A DNA stretch of 64,000 nt from Aliidiomarina indica. GTDB lineage: Bacteria > Pseudomonadota > Gammaproteobacteria > Enterobacterales > Alteromonadaceae. The notes below the pieces were generated by a model. It did not search any database. It saw only the letters and a program-made list of their open reading frames with translations, and had not been told where the DNA came from. This document shows positions 45,842 to 55,827 of this stretch, piece after piece. Where the stretch lies: the NCBI RefSeq assembly GCF_015354615.1, contig NZ_JACAVQ010000001.1, positions 744,001 to 808,000 of the forward strand, written 5' to 3'. Within the stretch, counting starts at the first letter, position 1. Every line of letters starts with the position of its first letter. The translations under genes and the position numbers were made by a program.

Positions 45842-45865
45842 AAACGTTTAGACGTCTAAATGTCT
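45842..45865. promoter_or_regulatory. MetJ operator: three tandem met boxes
   Basis: AAACGTTT, AGACGTCT and AAATGTCT follow head to tail on an exact 8-base grid; the middle one is the perfect MetJ consensus. A weaker GGAATTCT precedes them in phase. The site is 46 bases upstream of metY and should give S-adenosylmethionine-dependent repression. Confidence 0.9.
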
Positions 45866-46078
45866 ATATATGATTTTGATAATTTTGCTAATTTCTTGGC
45901 TGCATTTGTCAAAGCAAGTGGCGAGTTTCACCAACACTGCTGTTTGTTTCGCCACACTCTCGCTCCAACTATCTCTAATTTCTTTGTTTTTCAATTAGTT
46001 AATATTTCTGGCACGGATATAGCATTAATCTGAGTATCTTTATTTTGTTGGGTTCGACCGTTTATCAGGGACTTTGCT

Positions 46079-47137
46079 ATGAACACAAAACTATCTTTAC
46101 TCGTTGGATTTTGCGCCGCACTACTTGTCAGTGGTTGTGGTAACTCCTCGGCAACGCATGTAGAAAGCTCAGCGGAAGCGCGGGAACGCGGCATTCCAGT
46201 GGAAGCGGTAACGGTGGAGCGCGGTTTAGTGCGCGCTAGCTTCCAAGCGAGCACCGTGCTCGAAGCAGAAGAGGAAACCGATGTAATTGCCCGTGTTAGC
46301 GGAGTAATTGAGCAGGTATTGGTCGAAGAAGGCGATTACGTGGAGCAAGGTCAAGCACTCGCTCGGATGGAATCGGCGCGCTACCAATACAGCCGAGACC
46401 AAATCGCCGCTGAGTTAAATGGCGTTAAACAAGAGTTAGAGCGCATGCAGCGCTTAGCGACGCAACAGATGGTGAGCCAAGAAACGATTGAGCGCTTACA
46501 GACACGCCATGACAGCTTAACGGCACAACTGAAACTAGCCGACCTAGATTTGCATGAAACAGTGATTCGCGCCCCCATCAGCGGCCACATTGCCCATCGC
46601 TTTGTGAAGCAAGGCAATATGATCCAAGCCTATCAGTCGAAAGCGCTGTTCCATATTGTTAACGATACCACCTTGCGGGCCACGCTTAACTTACCAGAGC
46701 AGGCATTGCGGCAAGTGGCTGTGGGCCAGAACGCTGAGCTCATGCTGCAAGGTACCGGAGACATTCAAAAGCTCGTTGCCCAAGTGGCGCGCATTAGCCC
46801 TACGGTCGACTCAACCACAGGTACCTTTCGGGTTGTTTTAACCATTCCTAATCAGGAACACAGATACCGCGCGGGTATGTTCTCACGGGTGTTGCTGCAC
46901 TATGCAGAGAAAGACAACGTTGTGCGTATTCCGCACCAAGCGCTGATTCGAATCGATCAAAGTGCTTATGTCTACGTCGTAAAAGATGAGAAAGCCGTGC
47001 GTAAAGAAGTTCACTTAGGCCTGCGTGAAAACGGATGGATCGAAATTGTCGATGGCATCGACTCCGGCGAAACCTTAGTGATTACCGGACAAAACACGCT
47101 GCGCGAAGACGCCTTGGTTGAAGTTATTGCATTGTGA
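46079..47137 (+). CDS. RND efflux membrane-fusion (adaptor) lipoprotein
   Basis: The 352-residue HlyD/AcrA-type adaptor has a lipoprotein signal ending LLVSGC. The lipoyl half-motif ARVSGVIEQVLVEEGDYVEQGQ is followed by a helical hairpin (about 105-150) and the second lipoyl part VIRAPISGHIAHRFVKQGN. Beta-barrel and membrane-proximal domains follow. It links the inner-membrane pumps encoded next to an outer-membrane TolC-type channel that is not in the window. The stop overlaps the longer start option of the first pump gene (GTGA). Confidence 0.92.
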   Translation: MNTKLSLLVGFCAALLVSGCGNSSATHVESSAEARERGIPVEAVTVERGLVRASFQASTVLEAEEETDVIARVSGVIEQVLVEEGDYVEQGQALARMESARYQYSRDQIAAELNGVKQELERMQRLATQQMVSQETIERLQTRHDSLTAQLKLADLDLHETVIRAPISGHIAHRFVKQGNMIQAYQSKALFHIVNDTTLRATLNLPEQALRQVAVGQNAELMLQGTGDIQKLVAQVARISPTVDSTTGTFRVVLTIPNQEHRYRAGMFSRVLLHYAEKDNVVRIPHQALIRIDQSAYVYVVKDEKAVRKEVHLGLRENGWIEIVDGIDSGETLVITGQNTLREDALVEVIAL

Positions 47138-47145
47138 GATCTGTG

Positions 47146-50100
47146 ATGAAAAACAAAAATAATAAAGGAATCGCGGCGCTGGCAGTGCGCCGCCCAGTCA
47201 CCATCGTAATGATCACGCTTGCCATTATTCTGTTTGGAATGGTTAGTCTTGGTCGATTACCGGTGAATCTACTCCCCGATTTAAGCTACCCGACCCTCAC
47301 TGTGCGCACCGCATATATTGGCGCTGCGCCCACCGAGATTGAACAACTTATTAATCGTCCTATTGAGGAATCCCTCGGCACCGTGCGCGGTGTCCGTACC
47401 ATTACCTCCTACGCCCGTGCAGGTCAATCGGATATCGTGCTTGAGTTTGCTTGGGGCACCAACATGGATATGGCGGGCTTAGAAGTACGGGAGAAGCTTG
47501 ATACCGTTTGGCTTCCAGTAGATATCGAAAAGCCGGTGATTCTCCGCTTCAACCCCAATATGGAACCCATTATGCGCTTTGCTCTCAACCGCGAGCAGGC
47601 GCTTAGTGCGGCTGAATTACAGAATATGCGCCGCTATGCCGACGAGGAACTGAAACGGCAACTAGAAAGCATACCGGGTATCGCTGCGGTACGTGTAGGT
47701 GGCGGCCTCGAAGACGAAATCCAAGTCCTTATCGATGAACATCGGGCGAGCCAACTGAACATCGATGTACAAACCATTGTGCAACGGTTACGCGCCGAAA
47801 ACGTAAACCAAGCCAGTGGCCGCATCGAGACCAGCACACTCGAGTTTTTAGTGCGCACGGTGAACCAATTTCAAAGCCTAGAGGACATCGGCGCTATTTA
47901 TATAGCCACCCGCAATGGCACTCCGATTCAACTGAAAGATATCGCGGAGATTCGTCACGGCTACCGTGATCGTACCTCGATGAGCCGTGTTAACGGACTC
48001 GAGTCCATTGAACTAAATCTATACCGAGAAGGTGATGCAAATACCGTACAGGTCGCCGACGAAGTACGTCGTCGCATCCCGTCGATCACGCGGCAACTTC
48101 CCGATGGCTACCAGCTTCAATTGCTCAATGACCAGTCTGGGTTTATTCGCAATGCCATCCAAGCAGTAAAACAAAACGCGCTTATTGGCGGCGTATTAGC
48201 CATGTTAGTCATTTTGTTATTCCTGCGTCATCTGCGGCCGACATTAATTATCTCTGTAGCCATTCCAGTGTCGATTGTGGCTACTTTTCTCTTTATGTTC
48301 ATGGGTAACCTGAGCTTAAACATGATGTCGCTGGGCGGCATCGCACTCGCCGTGGGCTTATTGGTAGATAACGCCATCGTTGTGTTGGAAAATATATCTC
48401 GGCGCCGCGAGCAAGGGGATTCCATTCCTGACGCTGCGATTCAGGGCACGAAAGAAGTGACTGGTGCTGTCACCGCGGCAACCTTAACCACCTTGGCAGT
48501 ATTCGTACCGCTTATCTTCGTCAGCGGTATGGCTGGCCAGTTATTTACCGACCAAGCCATTACCGTGAGTGTGGCCCTCATCGCCTCACTATTGGTTGCA
48601 CTAACCCTGATTCCAATGCTGGCGAGTCGTCAATTTCAAGCCCAAGACAGTCTTTCAGTCCCAGACCAGAGCCCGACGCCCCCAACCCGTCGAGGCTTCT
48701 GGTACTGGGTTTCTTGGCCATTTAAAACCCTATTCCTAGCCCTGTTTTACTGGCTGCCTGTCATGCTTCTGGGCGGAGGAAGAGCGATAGGCCGTGCCAT
48801 ATCTCGTGCCGCGCAATGGCTCAGCCGTCCTATTTTAAAAGGATTTGAAAGTGGTTTAACAGCGACGGCAAATACACATAACCGTGTGTTGGGCCGCATG
48901 CAGAAAAGCCCTGGCATGTATTTCGTTATTTTTGCCACCGTAACCCTCGCCTGCTTTAGCTTGCTCCCTCGTATTGGTGCTGAACTTATTCCACAAATGG
49001 AACAGCGCGAGTTTTACGTTGATGTGCAGCTACCACGGGGCACACCGATTACCCGTACTGATCGCTTTATGGCTGATTTCGCGGAAATGTTAGCGGCGGA
49101 TGCGCGCGTTGAAAAAACCTACTCAGTGGCCGGTACCGGAAGCCTTATGCAAGTGCAGGCAAATCAAGGCGGTGACTTTTGGGGTCGTATACACGTTGTC
49201 TTAAAGCACGGGTTAAGTCCGGTGGAACGGGATGCAGTAATTCAAGAAAGTCGTGATTACTTATCCCGTCAGCCAGATGTTCAAGCCCGTGTCGATTATC
49301 CTGAACTCGTGACGGTAGATATGCCGTTAATGGTAGAGCTCGTTGGTTACGATCTGGATCGGCTACAAATTGCCGCCGAACATGTCGCGCGCCAACTTGA
49401 AGAGCACGAGAATTTTACCGATATTCGCAATGGCCTGACGGCTGGGCAACCGGAACTCGAAATCGAATTTGACCACGCTCGCCTTGCTTGGGCTGGTTTA
49501 TCAGCGCCCGATGTTGCGCGTTTGGTGAGCACCCACATTGGGGGCCAAGTAGCGACCCGTTACAACATGATGGATCGCCAAATCGATATCCGAGTTCGTC
49601 TACCCGATGCAGCCCGTCAACAACCAGAACGCCTTGGCGATCTGATTGTAAACCCAGGGGCTGAAGTCGAAATTCCCTTGTCGGCCGTTGCCACAATTCA
49701 TCGCGCCATCGGCCCAAGCGAGATTACTCGCCTGGGTCAGCAACGCGTTGCTTTAATCAGTGCCCGCGCCAGCGGTATCGATGTTCGTCAAGCACAGCAG
49801 CAGTTGTTACAGCTCATCGATAGCAGCACCTTCCCACCAGGAGTGAGTGCCCGCATCGGTGGTCAAAGTGAGTTGTTAGAAGAAAGCTATTCTTCGATGA
49901 TGCTTGCTCTCGCTCTGGCGGTATTCTTGGTGTACCTGGTAATGGCGTCTCAGTTTGAAAGCTTTGGCCACCCACTGCTTATCATGTTTTCAGTCCCCTT
50001 AGCTGTTGCTGGATCCGTGGTCGGGCTTTGGCTTACCAATACGCCGCTCAGTGTGGTCGTTTTCATCGGCTTAATTATGTTGTGCGGTATTGTCGTAAAT

Positions 50101-50403
50101 AACGCCATTGTCTTGGTTGACCGAATCAACCAGTTACGTCTCGAAGGCATGGAGAAAACACGTGCAATTCGTACAGCGGCAAGCCAACGGCTACGCCCGA
50201 TTCTGATGACTACGCTTACCACTGTACTCGGATTGCTCCCCTTGGCACTGGGTATTGGTGAAGGCGCAGAACTTAGCGCAAGCATGGCAATTGCGGTCAT
50301 CAGCGGACTGCTCTTTGCCACCTTACTCACCCTGCTGTTTATCCCTTTGGTATATCAGTTGTTCGACCGCAAACAGTTTAAGGTGGAGGTGGCCGATGCT
50401 TAA
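47146..50403 (+). CDS. RND family efflux pump, first permease
   Basis: The 1085-residue pump is of the AcrB/HAE1 superfamily. It has TM1 (VRRPVTIVMITLAIILFG), the two large periplasmic porter halves and TM2-TM6 with GGIALAVGLLVDNAIVVLEN. The C-terminal half has GIVVNNAIVLVDRINQLR. The proton-relay pair that is Asp-Asp in AcrB reads Asp-Asn here. An insertion of about 70 residues after TM6 (PDQSPTPPTRRGFWYW) precedes the second half. A GTG at 47134 is an alternative start. Cotranscribed with the adaptor and second pump. Confidence 0.93.
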   Translation: MKNKNNKGIAALAVRRPVTIVMITLAIILFGMVSLGRLPVNLLPDLSYPTLTVRTAYIGAAPTEIEQLINRPIEESLGTVRGVRTITSYARAGQSDIVLEFAWGTNMDMAGLEVREKLDTVWLPVDIEKPVILRFNPNMEPIMRFALNREQALSAAELQNMRRYADEELKRQLESIPGIAAVRVGGGLEDEIQVLIDEHRASQLNIDVQTIVQRLRAENVNQASGRIETSTLEFLVRTVNQFQSLEDIGAIYIATRNGTPIQLKDIAEIRHGYRDRTSMSRVNGLESIELNLYREGDANTVQVADEVRRRIPSITRQLPDGYQLQLLNDQSGFIRNAIQAVKQNALIGGVLAMLVILLFLRHLRPTLIISVAIPVSIVATFLFMFMGNLSLNMMSLGGIALAVGLLVDNAIVVLENISRRREQGDSIPDAAIQGTKEVTGAVTAATLTTLAVFVPLIFVSGMAGQLFTDQAITVSVALIASLLVALTLIPMLASRQFQAQDSLSVPDQSPTPPTRRGFWYWVSWPFKTLFLALFYWLPVMLLGGGRAIGRAISRAAQWLSRPILKGFESGLTATANTHNRVLGRMQKSPGMYFVIFATVTLACFSLLPRIGAELIPQMEQREFYVDVQLPRGTPITRTDRFMADFAEMLAADARVEKTYSVAGTGSLMQVQANQGGDFWGRIHVVLKHGLSPVERDAVIQESRDYLSRQPDVQARVDYPELVTVDMPLMVELVGYDLDRLQIAAEHVARQLEEHENFTDIRNGLTAGQPELEIEFDHARLAWAGLSAPDVARLVSTHIGGQVATRYNMMDRQIDIRVRLPDAARQQPERLGDLIVNPGAEVEIPLSAVATIHRAIGPSEITRLGQQRVALISARASGIDVRQAQQQLLQLIDSSTFPPGVSARIGGQSELLEESYSSMMLALALAVFLVYLVMASQFESFGHPLLIMFSVPLAVAGSVVGLWLTNTPLSVVVFIGLIMLCGIVVNNAIVLVDRINQLRLEGMEKTRAIRTAASQRLRPILMTTLTTVLGLLPLALGIGEGAELSASMAIAVISGLLFATLLTLLFIPLVYQLFDRKQFKVEVADA

Positions 50404-53400
50404 TGTCGCTACTTTCTCGGCGCCTCTCGCGCGTTTTGCACTTCGTCGCCCGGTAACGGTATGCATGATCTTTCTGTCATTTTTGTTACTTGGGTTAATT
50501 TCAAGTCGGCTGCTCCCGCTGGAAAAGTTTCCCGGTATCGATATTCCTCAAATCGCTGTGGTTGTTCCTTATCCGGGAGCCACCCCAGCCGAAGTGGAAC
50601 GACTGATTACTCGCCCATTAGAAGAGGCTCTTGCTACCATCGGCGGCCTCAACGAAATGCGCTCCGATTCCAGTGATAATCAAGCTCAAATTAGCCTTGA
50701 TTTTAATTGGAATGATTCAATTTCCGCACGGGGTATCGAAGTGAGGGAGGCCATTGATAGTGTGCGCCACACCTTACCGAGCGATGTTGAGCGAGTATTT
50801 GTTTATCAATTCAACACCGATGACATGGCGGTGATGCAGCTCCGCATTTCCAGTGACCGCGACTTGTCGATGGCTTACGATTTGATCAACCGTAATTTAA
50901 AGCAACCCCTCGAACGCGTTCCAGGCGTATCGCGGGTGCAATTGTATGGGGTTGATCAACCAGAAATTATGATTCGCCTCGACCCCGAAGCAATGGCATC
51001 GGCACAATTAAATGCCAGTGCCGTGACACACATTCTAAATCAAGCAAACTTTACTTTGAGCGCAGGTTACGTGGAAAGCGCACGCGACCGCATTCAGGTA
51101 AAACCCGTGGGTGAGTTTCGCAGTCTTGATGATATCCGCAGATTACCGGTAACCCGATACTTGACGCTAGCGGACATCGCCAGCGTTGGGTATGAATTGC
51201 CGGAGGCCCGTGCAGGGCGCCATTTCAATCAAACGTACGCCATTGGTATTGATATTTTCAAAGATAGCAGTGCCAATTTGGTGGATGTGGCGCGGCTTGC
51301 CAGTACTGTAATCGCGCAGGCGGATGGTAGCCCAGAATTTGCCGGCATTTACCTAATGACCATGGACAACACGGCCGAAAGCGTTACCACGTCGCTACGG
51401 GATCTCCTCTCTGCCGGATTAATTGGCGCGGTATTATCCATCATCGTGCTCTATTTATTTATCCGAGATTGGCGCGCCACACTCATCATCGTGGTATCAG
51501 TGCCTATCGCAATCTTCCTAACCTTGGGCGTCATGTACCTGCTTGGCTACAGCCTGAATATTCTATCCATGATGGGGCTTATGCTGGCGGTCGGGATGCT
51601 CATCGATAATGCCGTGGTTGTATCTGAGAGTATTAAACAAGAGCAACAAGATTGTATGGAACGGGGCGAAGCCCCCACAGAAAAAACCATTGAATTAGGC
51701 GCTGGGCGTGTGTCGTTGGCAATTATTGCCGGTACCCTCACTACCGCAATCGTGTTCCTACCCAATATTTTTGGGGAAAAACAAGAAATCACCATATTTC
51801 TTGAGCATGTTGCCGTTGCCATCTGTATTTCATTGCTGACTTCGTTATTAATCGCGCAAACCTTGATTCCCTTGCTGATGAGTAAATTAACACCTAAGGC
51901 CAATCCGCAAGGCAGTCAGCCGGGGATATTACGCCGTGGCTATTTACGCTCATTGCGCTGGAGTCATCGTCATCCGCGGTGGACCACGCTCATTATGCTC
52001 GCGATCGTCGCAAGCACTGCCTTTCCGTTTTCACAGGTCAGTGGCGATCAAACAGAAACCGCGTTTAATGATCGCTTGTTTCTTAATTACTTTGTCACCG
52101 GGCAGTACACACTTGAACAAGTTGAACGCGATGTCACGGCAATGGAGGACTATCTTTACGCGAATAAAGACAAGTTTGATCTTGAGCATGTATACAGCTA
52201 TTACACACCGGGCTACGCCATCTCGATTCTAATGTTGAAATCGGAACGGACACTGTCGGTTGCTGAGATTCAACGCCGTATTCGGGAAGACATGCCACCT
52301 CTGGCTCGCTCGCGTCCGGTTTTTGGATTCCGCGGTGGGAATAGCGGTGGCGTACAATTGACGCTGCAAGGACGTTCAACAGCAGAGCTTGAACAAGTCG
52401 CTGACCAGTTAATTCCTGTGCTTTCTCGTGTAGACGGACTCGTTGATGTGCAAACAGCATCGCGCCAAGCGCTCGATGAAATGCGGGTTACTATTGATCG
52501 CGTCCAAGCAGAGCGCTTTGGCTTAAATAGCCAAGCTGTCGCGGAACAAATCTCAGTCGCCTTACGGGGCCGAAATCTGCGATCATTTCGGCATCATCCT
52601 GAGGGTGATATGCGCATTCAACTGACATTCCCAGAGAGTATTCAGCGCGATTATCGAGAGTTTGCCACTATGATCATCGGCCAGCATAACGGCCAATGGG
52701 TCACCCTTGATCAAGTCGCTACCATCGAGCGGATCCCGCAACTTGGCACGATTCGCCGCGTTGATCGACAAACCGCTGTGCGCATTACCGCGAACCTAGA
52801 AGACCTTACCATGGGTGAAGCCCGTACCCAGCTCACCGAACTAATGAACGCGTTGGAACTTCCAGCGGGCGTGCGTTGGTCTCTTGATGGCGGTTTTCGC
52901 GCCCAGCAAGAGCAAAATCAGTTGATGCTGATAAATATGGTGCTCGCTATTGCCTTGGTTTATATGGTGATGGCCGCTCTGTTCGAGTCGTTACTGCTAC
53001 CCTCTGCCGTCATCGGTTCGCTGCTGATGGCTATCGCAGGTGCATTCTGGGGATTAATGTTCACCGGAACCAGTTTGGATATTATGGCCTTGATTGGCCT
53101 ACTTATTCTCATGGGAATTGTGGTGAACAATGGCATCGTACTTGTCGATGCCATAAACCAGCAACGGGATGCCGGGCAAAGTTTAGAAGAGGCATTGTTA
53201 GAAGCGTCGTCGCGTCGGGTAAGGCCAATTCTGATGACAGTAGCAACCACGGTATTAGGCATGCTGCCATTGGCGCTTGGCAGTACTCAGATAGGTGGCG
53301 ACGGTCCTCCCTATGCTCCTATGGCGATTACCATTATCAGTGGCTTAATTGTCTCAACCGTGACGAGCCTTTATTTCGTGCCGCATGCCTATAGTCGCTT

Positions 53401-53473
53401 GCTGGCGTGGCGCGCCTATTGGGGTCGCGTGTGGCGTCATGCACGCCACCCACTCAGTCGTCGCCCAGCATAA
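50396..53473 (+). CDS. RND family efflux pump, second permease
   Basis: The 1025-residue pump of the same superfamily begins MLNVATFSAPLARFALRRPV with GGAGG six bases upstream. Its start overlaps the first permease by eight bases. It has VGMLIDNAVVVSESIKQE in TM4 (again Asp-Asn) and GIVVNNGIVLVDAINQQR in TM10. Two different permeases sharing one adaptor suggests a heteromultimeric pump as in MdtBC, though separate homotrimers are possible. Substrates unknown. Confidence 0.93.
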   Translation: MLNVATFSAPLARFALRRPVTVCMIFLSFLLLGLISSRLLPLEKFPGIDIPQIAVVVPYPGATPAEVERLITRPLEEALATIGGLNEMRSDSSDNQAQISLDFNWNDSISARGIEVREAIDSVRHTLPSDVERVFVYQFNTDDMAVMQLRISSDRDLSMAYDLINRNLKQPLERVPGVSRVQLYGVDQPEIMIRLDPEAMASAQLNASAVTHILNQANFTLSAGYVESARDRIQVKPVGEFRSLDDIRRLPVTRYLTLADIASVGYELPEARAGRHFNQTYAIGIDIFKDSSANLVDVARLASTVIAQADGSPEFAGIYLMTMDNTAESVTTSLRDLLSAGLIGAVLSIIVLYLFIRDWRATLIIVVSVPIAIFLTLGVMYLLGYSLNILSMMGLMLAVGMLIDNAVVVSESIKQEQQDCMERGEAPTEKTIELGAGRVSLAIIAGTLTTAIVFLPNIFGEKQEITIFLEHVAVAICISLLTSLLIAQTLIPLLMSKLTPKANPQGSQPGILRRGYLRSLRWSHRHPRWTTLIMLAIVASTAFPFSQVSGDQTETAFNDRLFLNYFVTGQYTLEQVERDVTAMEDYLYANKDKFDLEHVYSYYTPGYAISILMLKSERTLSVAEIQRRIREDMPPLARSRPVFGFRGGNSGGVQLTLQGRSTAELEQVADQLIPVLSRVDGLVDVQTASRQALDEMRVTIDRVQAERFGLNSQAVAEQISVALRGRNLRSFRHHPEGDMRIQLTFPESIQRDYREFATMIIGQHNGQWVTLDQVATIERIPQLGTIRRVDRQTAVRITANLEDLTMGEARTQLTELMNALELPAGVRWSLDGGFRAQQEQNQLMLINMVLAIALVYMVMAALFESLLLPSAVIGSLLMAIAGAFWGLMFTGTSLDIMALIGLLILMGIVVNNGIVLVDAINQQRDAGQSLEEALLEASSRRVRPILMTVATTVLGMLPLALGSTQIGGDGPPYAPMAITIISGLIVSTVTSLYFVPHAYSRLLAWRAYWGRVWRHARHPLSRRPA

Positions 53474-53598
53474 TTTAAAAATCTCAGGTGCGGCCTAGGC
53501 CGCGCCTGAATCTGTCTACAGCAAGCACTTCTCTCACTGGGAAAACCTCCGTATACTTGAGCGCTGCGTTACACTCACGTGCTGGAGTTCCAATCGTT

Positions 53599-54453
53599 AT
53601 GCTTATCTTAGTTGCCATCACCCTGATTTGGGCGTTTAGTTTTTCTTTGATTGGAGTTTATCTGGCGCCTGAAGTGGATGCCTATGTCGCCGTTTTTATT
53701 CGGATGCTGCTTGCTACTGCATTGCTGTTGCCATTTTTACGTGTTACCCGCATGCCGCGCCAACGCCAATGGCAACTCATGGGCATTGGCGCAATTCAAA
53801 TCGGTCTGATGTATCTGTTGCTGTATCACGCATTTTTACACATCAGTGTCGCCGAAGTGCTCCTATTTACTATCTTTACGCCACTGTACATTACGCTGCT
53901 TGATGAGCGCGTTCTTAACCGCAAAGTGCTGCCGTTGATTTGGTGGCTTGCGGCATTGCTATCCGTCATTGGCGCGGGTTTGATTCGCTACCAAGGTGTA
54001 TCCAGCGGATTTTGGACCGGCTTTCTGCTCATTCAAGGAGCCAACCTCTGCTTTGCCTTTGGTCAGGTAGCCTACAAGCGCCTGTCACTAGGTCCAGCCC
54101 GAGCTCAGGTTCAGCAATATGCGATGTTCTTTATTGGAGCCAGTATCGTCAGCGGCATCGGCATGCTGTTGTTCGCAGACTTCAATCGCCTGCCCAATAG
54201 CACCACCCAATGGGCGATATTAGTGTGGCTAGGATTAGGTGCCTCCGGTGTCGGATACATGCTTTGGAGTATAGCCAGCAAGCGCGTCAATATTGCCCAA
54301 TTAGCCACTATGAATAACGCCTTGATTCCGGCGGGATTGTTGGTGAATTTCTTACTTTGGGGACAAGATGTAAATTGGCCGAATCTGTTTCTCGGCGGTG
54401 TCATTATTCTTCTCTCGGTGTGGCTGGCCTCTCGCTTTCAACGCACGCCATAA
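53599..54453 (+). CDS. EamA/DMT family transporter
   Basis: The 284-residue protein has ten predicted membrane helices in two EamA repeats. It begins MLILVAITLIWAFSFSLIG, and the second repeat runs from about WTGFLLIQGANLCFAFGQVAYKRLS. The open frame reaches 53488, but the added 37 residues are polar and unlike the family, so the ATG at 53599 is chosen (GGAG 11 bases upstream). It resembles the YdcZ/RhaT/carboxylate-amino-acid exporters; substrate unknown. Confidence 0.87.
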   Translation: MLILVAITLIWAFSFSLIGVYLAPEVDAYVAVFIRMLLATALLLPFLRVTRMPRQRQWQLMGIGAIQIGLMYLLLYHAFLHISVAEVLLFTIFTPLYITLLDERVLNRKVLPLIWWLAALLSVIGAGLIRYQGVSSGFWTGFLLIQGANLCFAFGQVAYKRLSLGPARAQVQQYAMFFIGASIVSGIGMLLFADFNRLPNSTTQWAILVWLGLGASGVGYMLWSIASKRVNIAQLATMNNALIPAGLLVNFLLWGQDVNWPNLFLGGVIILLSVWLASRFQRTP

Positions 54454-54528
54454 CGGCTGTGAATTTGCAGGGCGCAGGTAACTCCTGTATGCTGCGCCCT
54501 CTTTTCCCCTCTGAGTATCTGCTAGTTC

Positions 54529-55737
54529 ATGACATTTGCCGACCTTGGCCTTCGTGCCGACATACTTGACGCCATCGCCCACACGGGTTACACCCAACCA
54601 ACCCCTATTCAAGAAGCTGCAATACCGGCTGTTCTTGACGGGAAAGACGTGATGGCTGCGGCCCAGACCGGCACAGGGAAAACAGCCGGCTTTACCTTAC
54701 CAATTTTAGAGCGCCTCGCAGATGGTGTGCGTGCACAACCGAATGAGGCCCGCGTTCTCATTCTTACGCCCACCCGTGAGCTTGCCGCACAAGTCGCCGA
54801 AAGTGTTGCCACCTACAGTCGTAATATGAATCTGTCCCATGCCGTGGTGTTTGGCGGTGTGAAGATTAATCCACAGATGATGAAGCTGCGCAAAGGGGTC
54901 GATATCTTAGTGGCAACACCAGGCCGCTTACTCGATTTGCATCAGCAAAAAGCGATACGCTTTCCGAAATTAGAAATTCTGGTGCTTGACGAAGCCGACC
55001 GTATGCTGGATATGGGCTTTATTCACGATATTAAGCGCATTTTTAAACTGCTTCCGGCCAAGCGTCAGAATTTGTTGTTCTCTGCTACTTTCTCAGCTCC
55101 GATTCGCGCCTTAGCCCAAGGCTTGGTGGTAAATCCCGTTGAAATCTCTGTCGCTCCTGCAAACGCCACCGCAGATCGCGTCGAGCAACATGTCTACACC
55201 GTAGTAAAAGGTGAAAAGCCAGCGATGTTGGCGGCCTTGATTCGGGCGCATGATATTCCGCAAACATTGGTATTCTCGCGCACCAAACATGGGGCTAACC
55301 GCCTCGTGAAACAGTTGGATAAAGTAGGCTTTTTGGCCGCTGCAATTCATGGCAATAAGAGCCAAGGTGCACGCACCAAAGCATTGGATGATTTTAAATC
55401 GGGTCGAGTACAAATTCTTGTGGCAACCGATATTGCTGCCCGCGGTCTCGATATTAACCAATTACCCTTGGTGTTAAATTACGACTTACCGCAAGTGCCG
55501 GAAGATTACGTACATCGAATCGGCCGCACGGCGCGCGCGGGAGCCAGTGGTTTAGCCATTTCTCTCGTCACCGATGAAGATGTAAAGCAAATCAAGGCCA
55601 TTGAGCGTTTGATTCAGCAGACCATTATCGAGAAAACACTTCCAGGCTTTACCCCAGTGTCGCTTCCAGCGCGTGCAACCCCAGCACCTGCCAAACCAAA
55701 GCGACCCAAAAAACCTAAGCCAAAAACCTACTCGTAG
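54529..55737 (+). CDS. DEAD-box ATP-dependent RNA helicase, RhlE-like
   Basis: The 402-residue helicase has all motifs: Q motif GYTQPTPIQ, Walker [50 protein letters not shown] and [10 protein letters not shown]. The lysine/proline-rich tail ([14 protein letters not shown]) is RhlE-like. It would unwind structured RNA in ribosome assembly or RNA decay. It is not the longer DeaD or SrmB form. It stands as a single gene after the DMT gene, with a 75-base gap. Confidence 0.92.
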   Translation: MTFADLGLRADILDAIAHTGYTQPTPIQEAAIPAVLDGKDVMAAAQTGTGKTAGFTLPILERLADGVRAQPNEARVLILTPTRELAAQVAESVATYSRNMNLSHAVVFGGVKINPQMMKLRKGVDILVATPGRLLDLHQQKAIRFPKLEILVLDEADRMLDMGFIHDIKRIFKLLPAKRQNLLFSATFSAPIRALAQGLVVNPVEISVAPANATADRVEQHVYTVVKGEKPAMLAALIRAHDIPQTLVFSRTKHGANRLVKQLDKVGFLAAAIHGNKSQGARTKALDDFKSGRVQILVATDIAARGLDINQLPLVLNYDLPQVPEDYVHRIGRTARAGASGLAISLVTDEDVKQIKAIERLIQQTIIEKTLPGFTPVSLPARATPAPAKPKRPKKPKPKTYS

Positions 55738-55827
55738 GCTGTTAAAGGCGCTATTGCCCTTGCCCGTCATCGGTTTATCAGGATATTCTGTACCAAAATC
55801 ATTATCTTGATGACCGATGGAGCGAGC

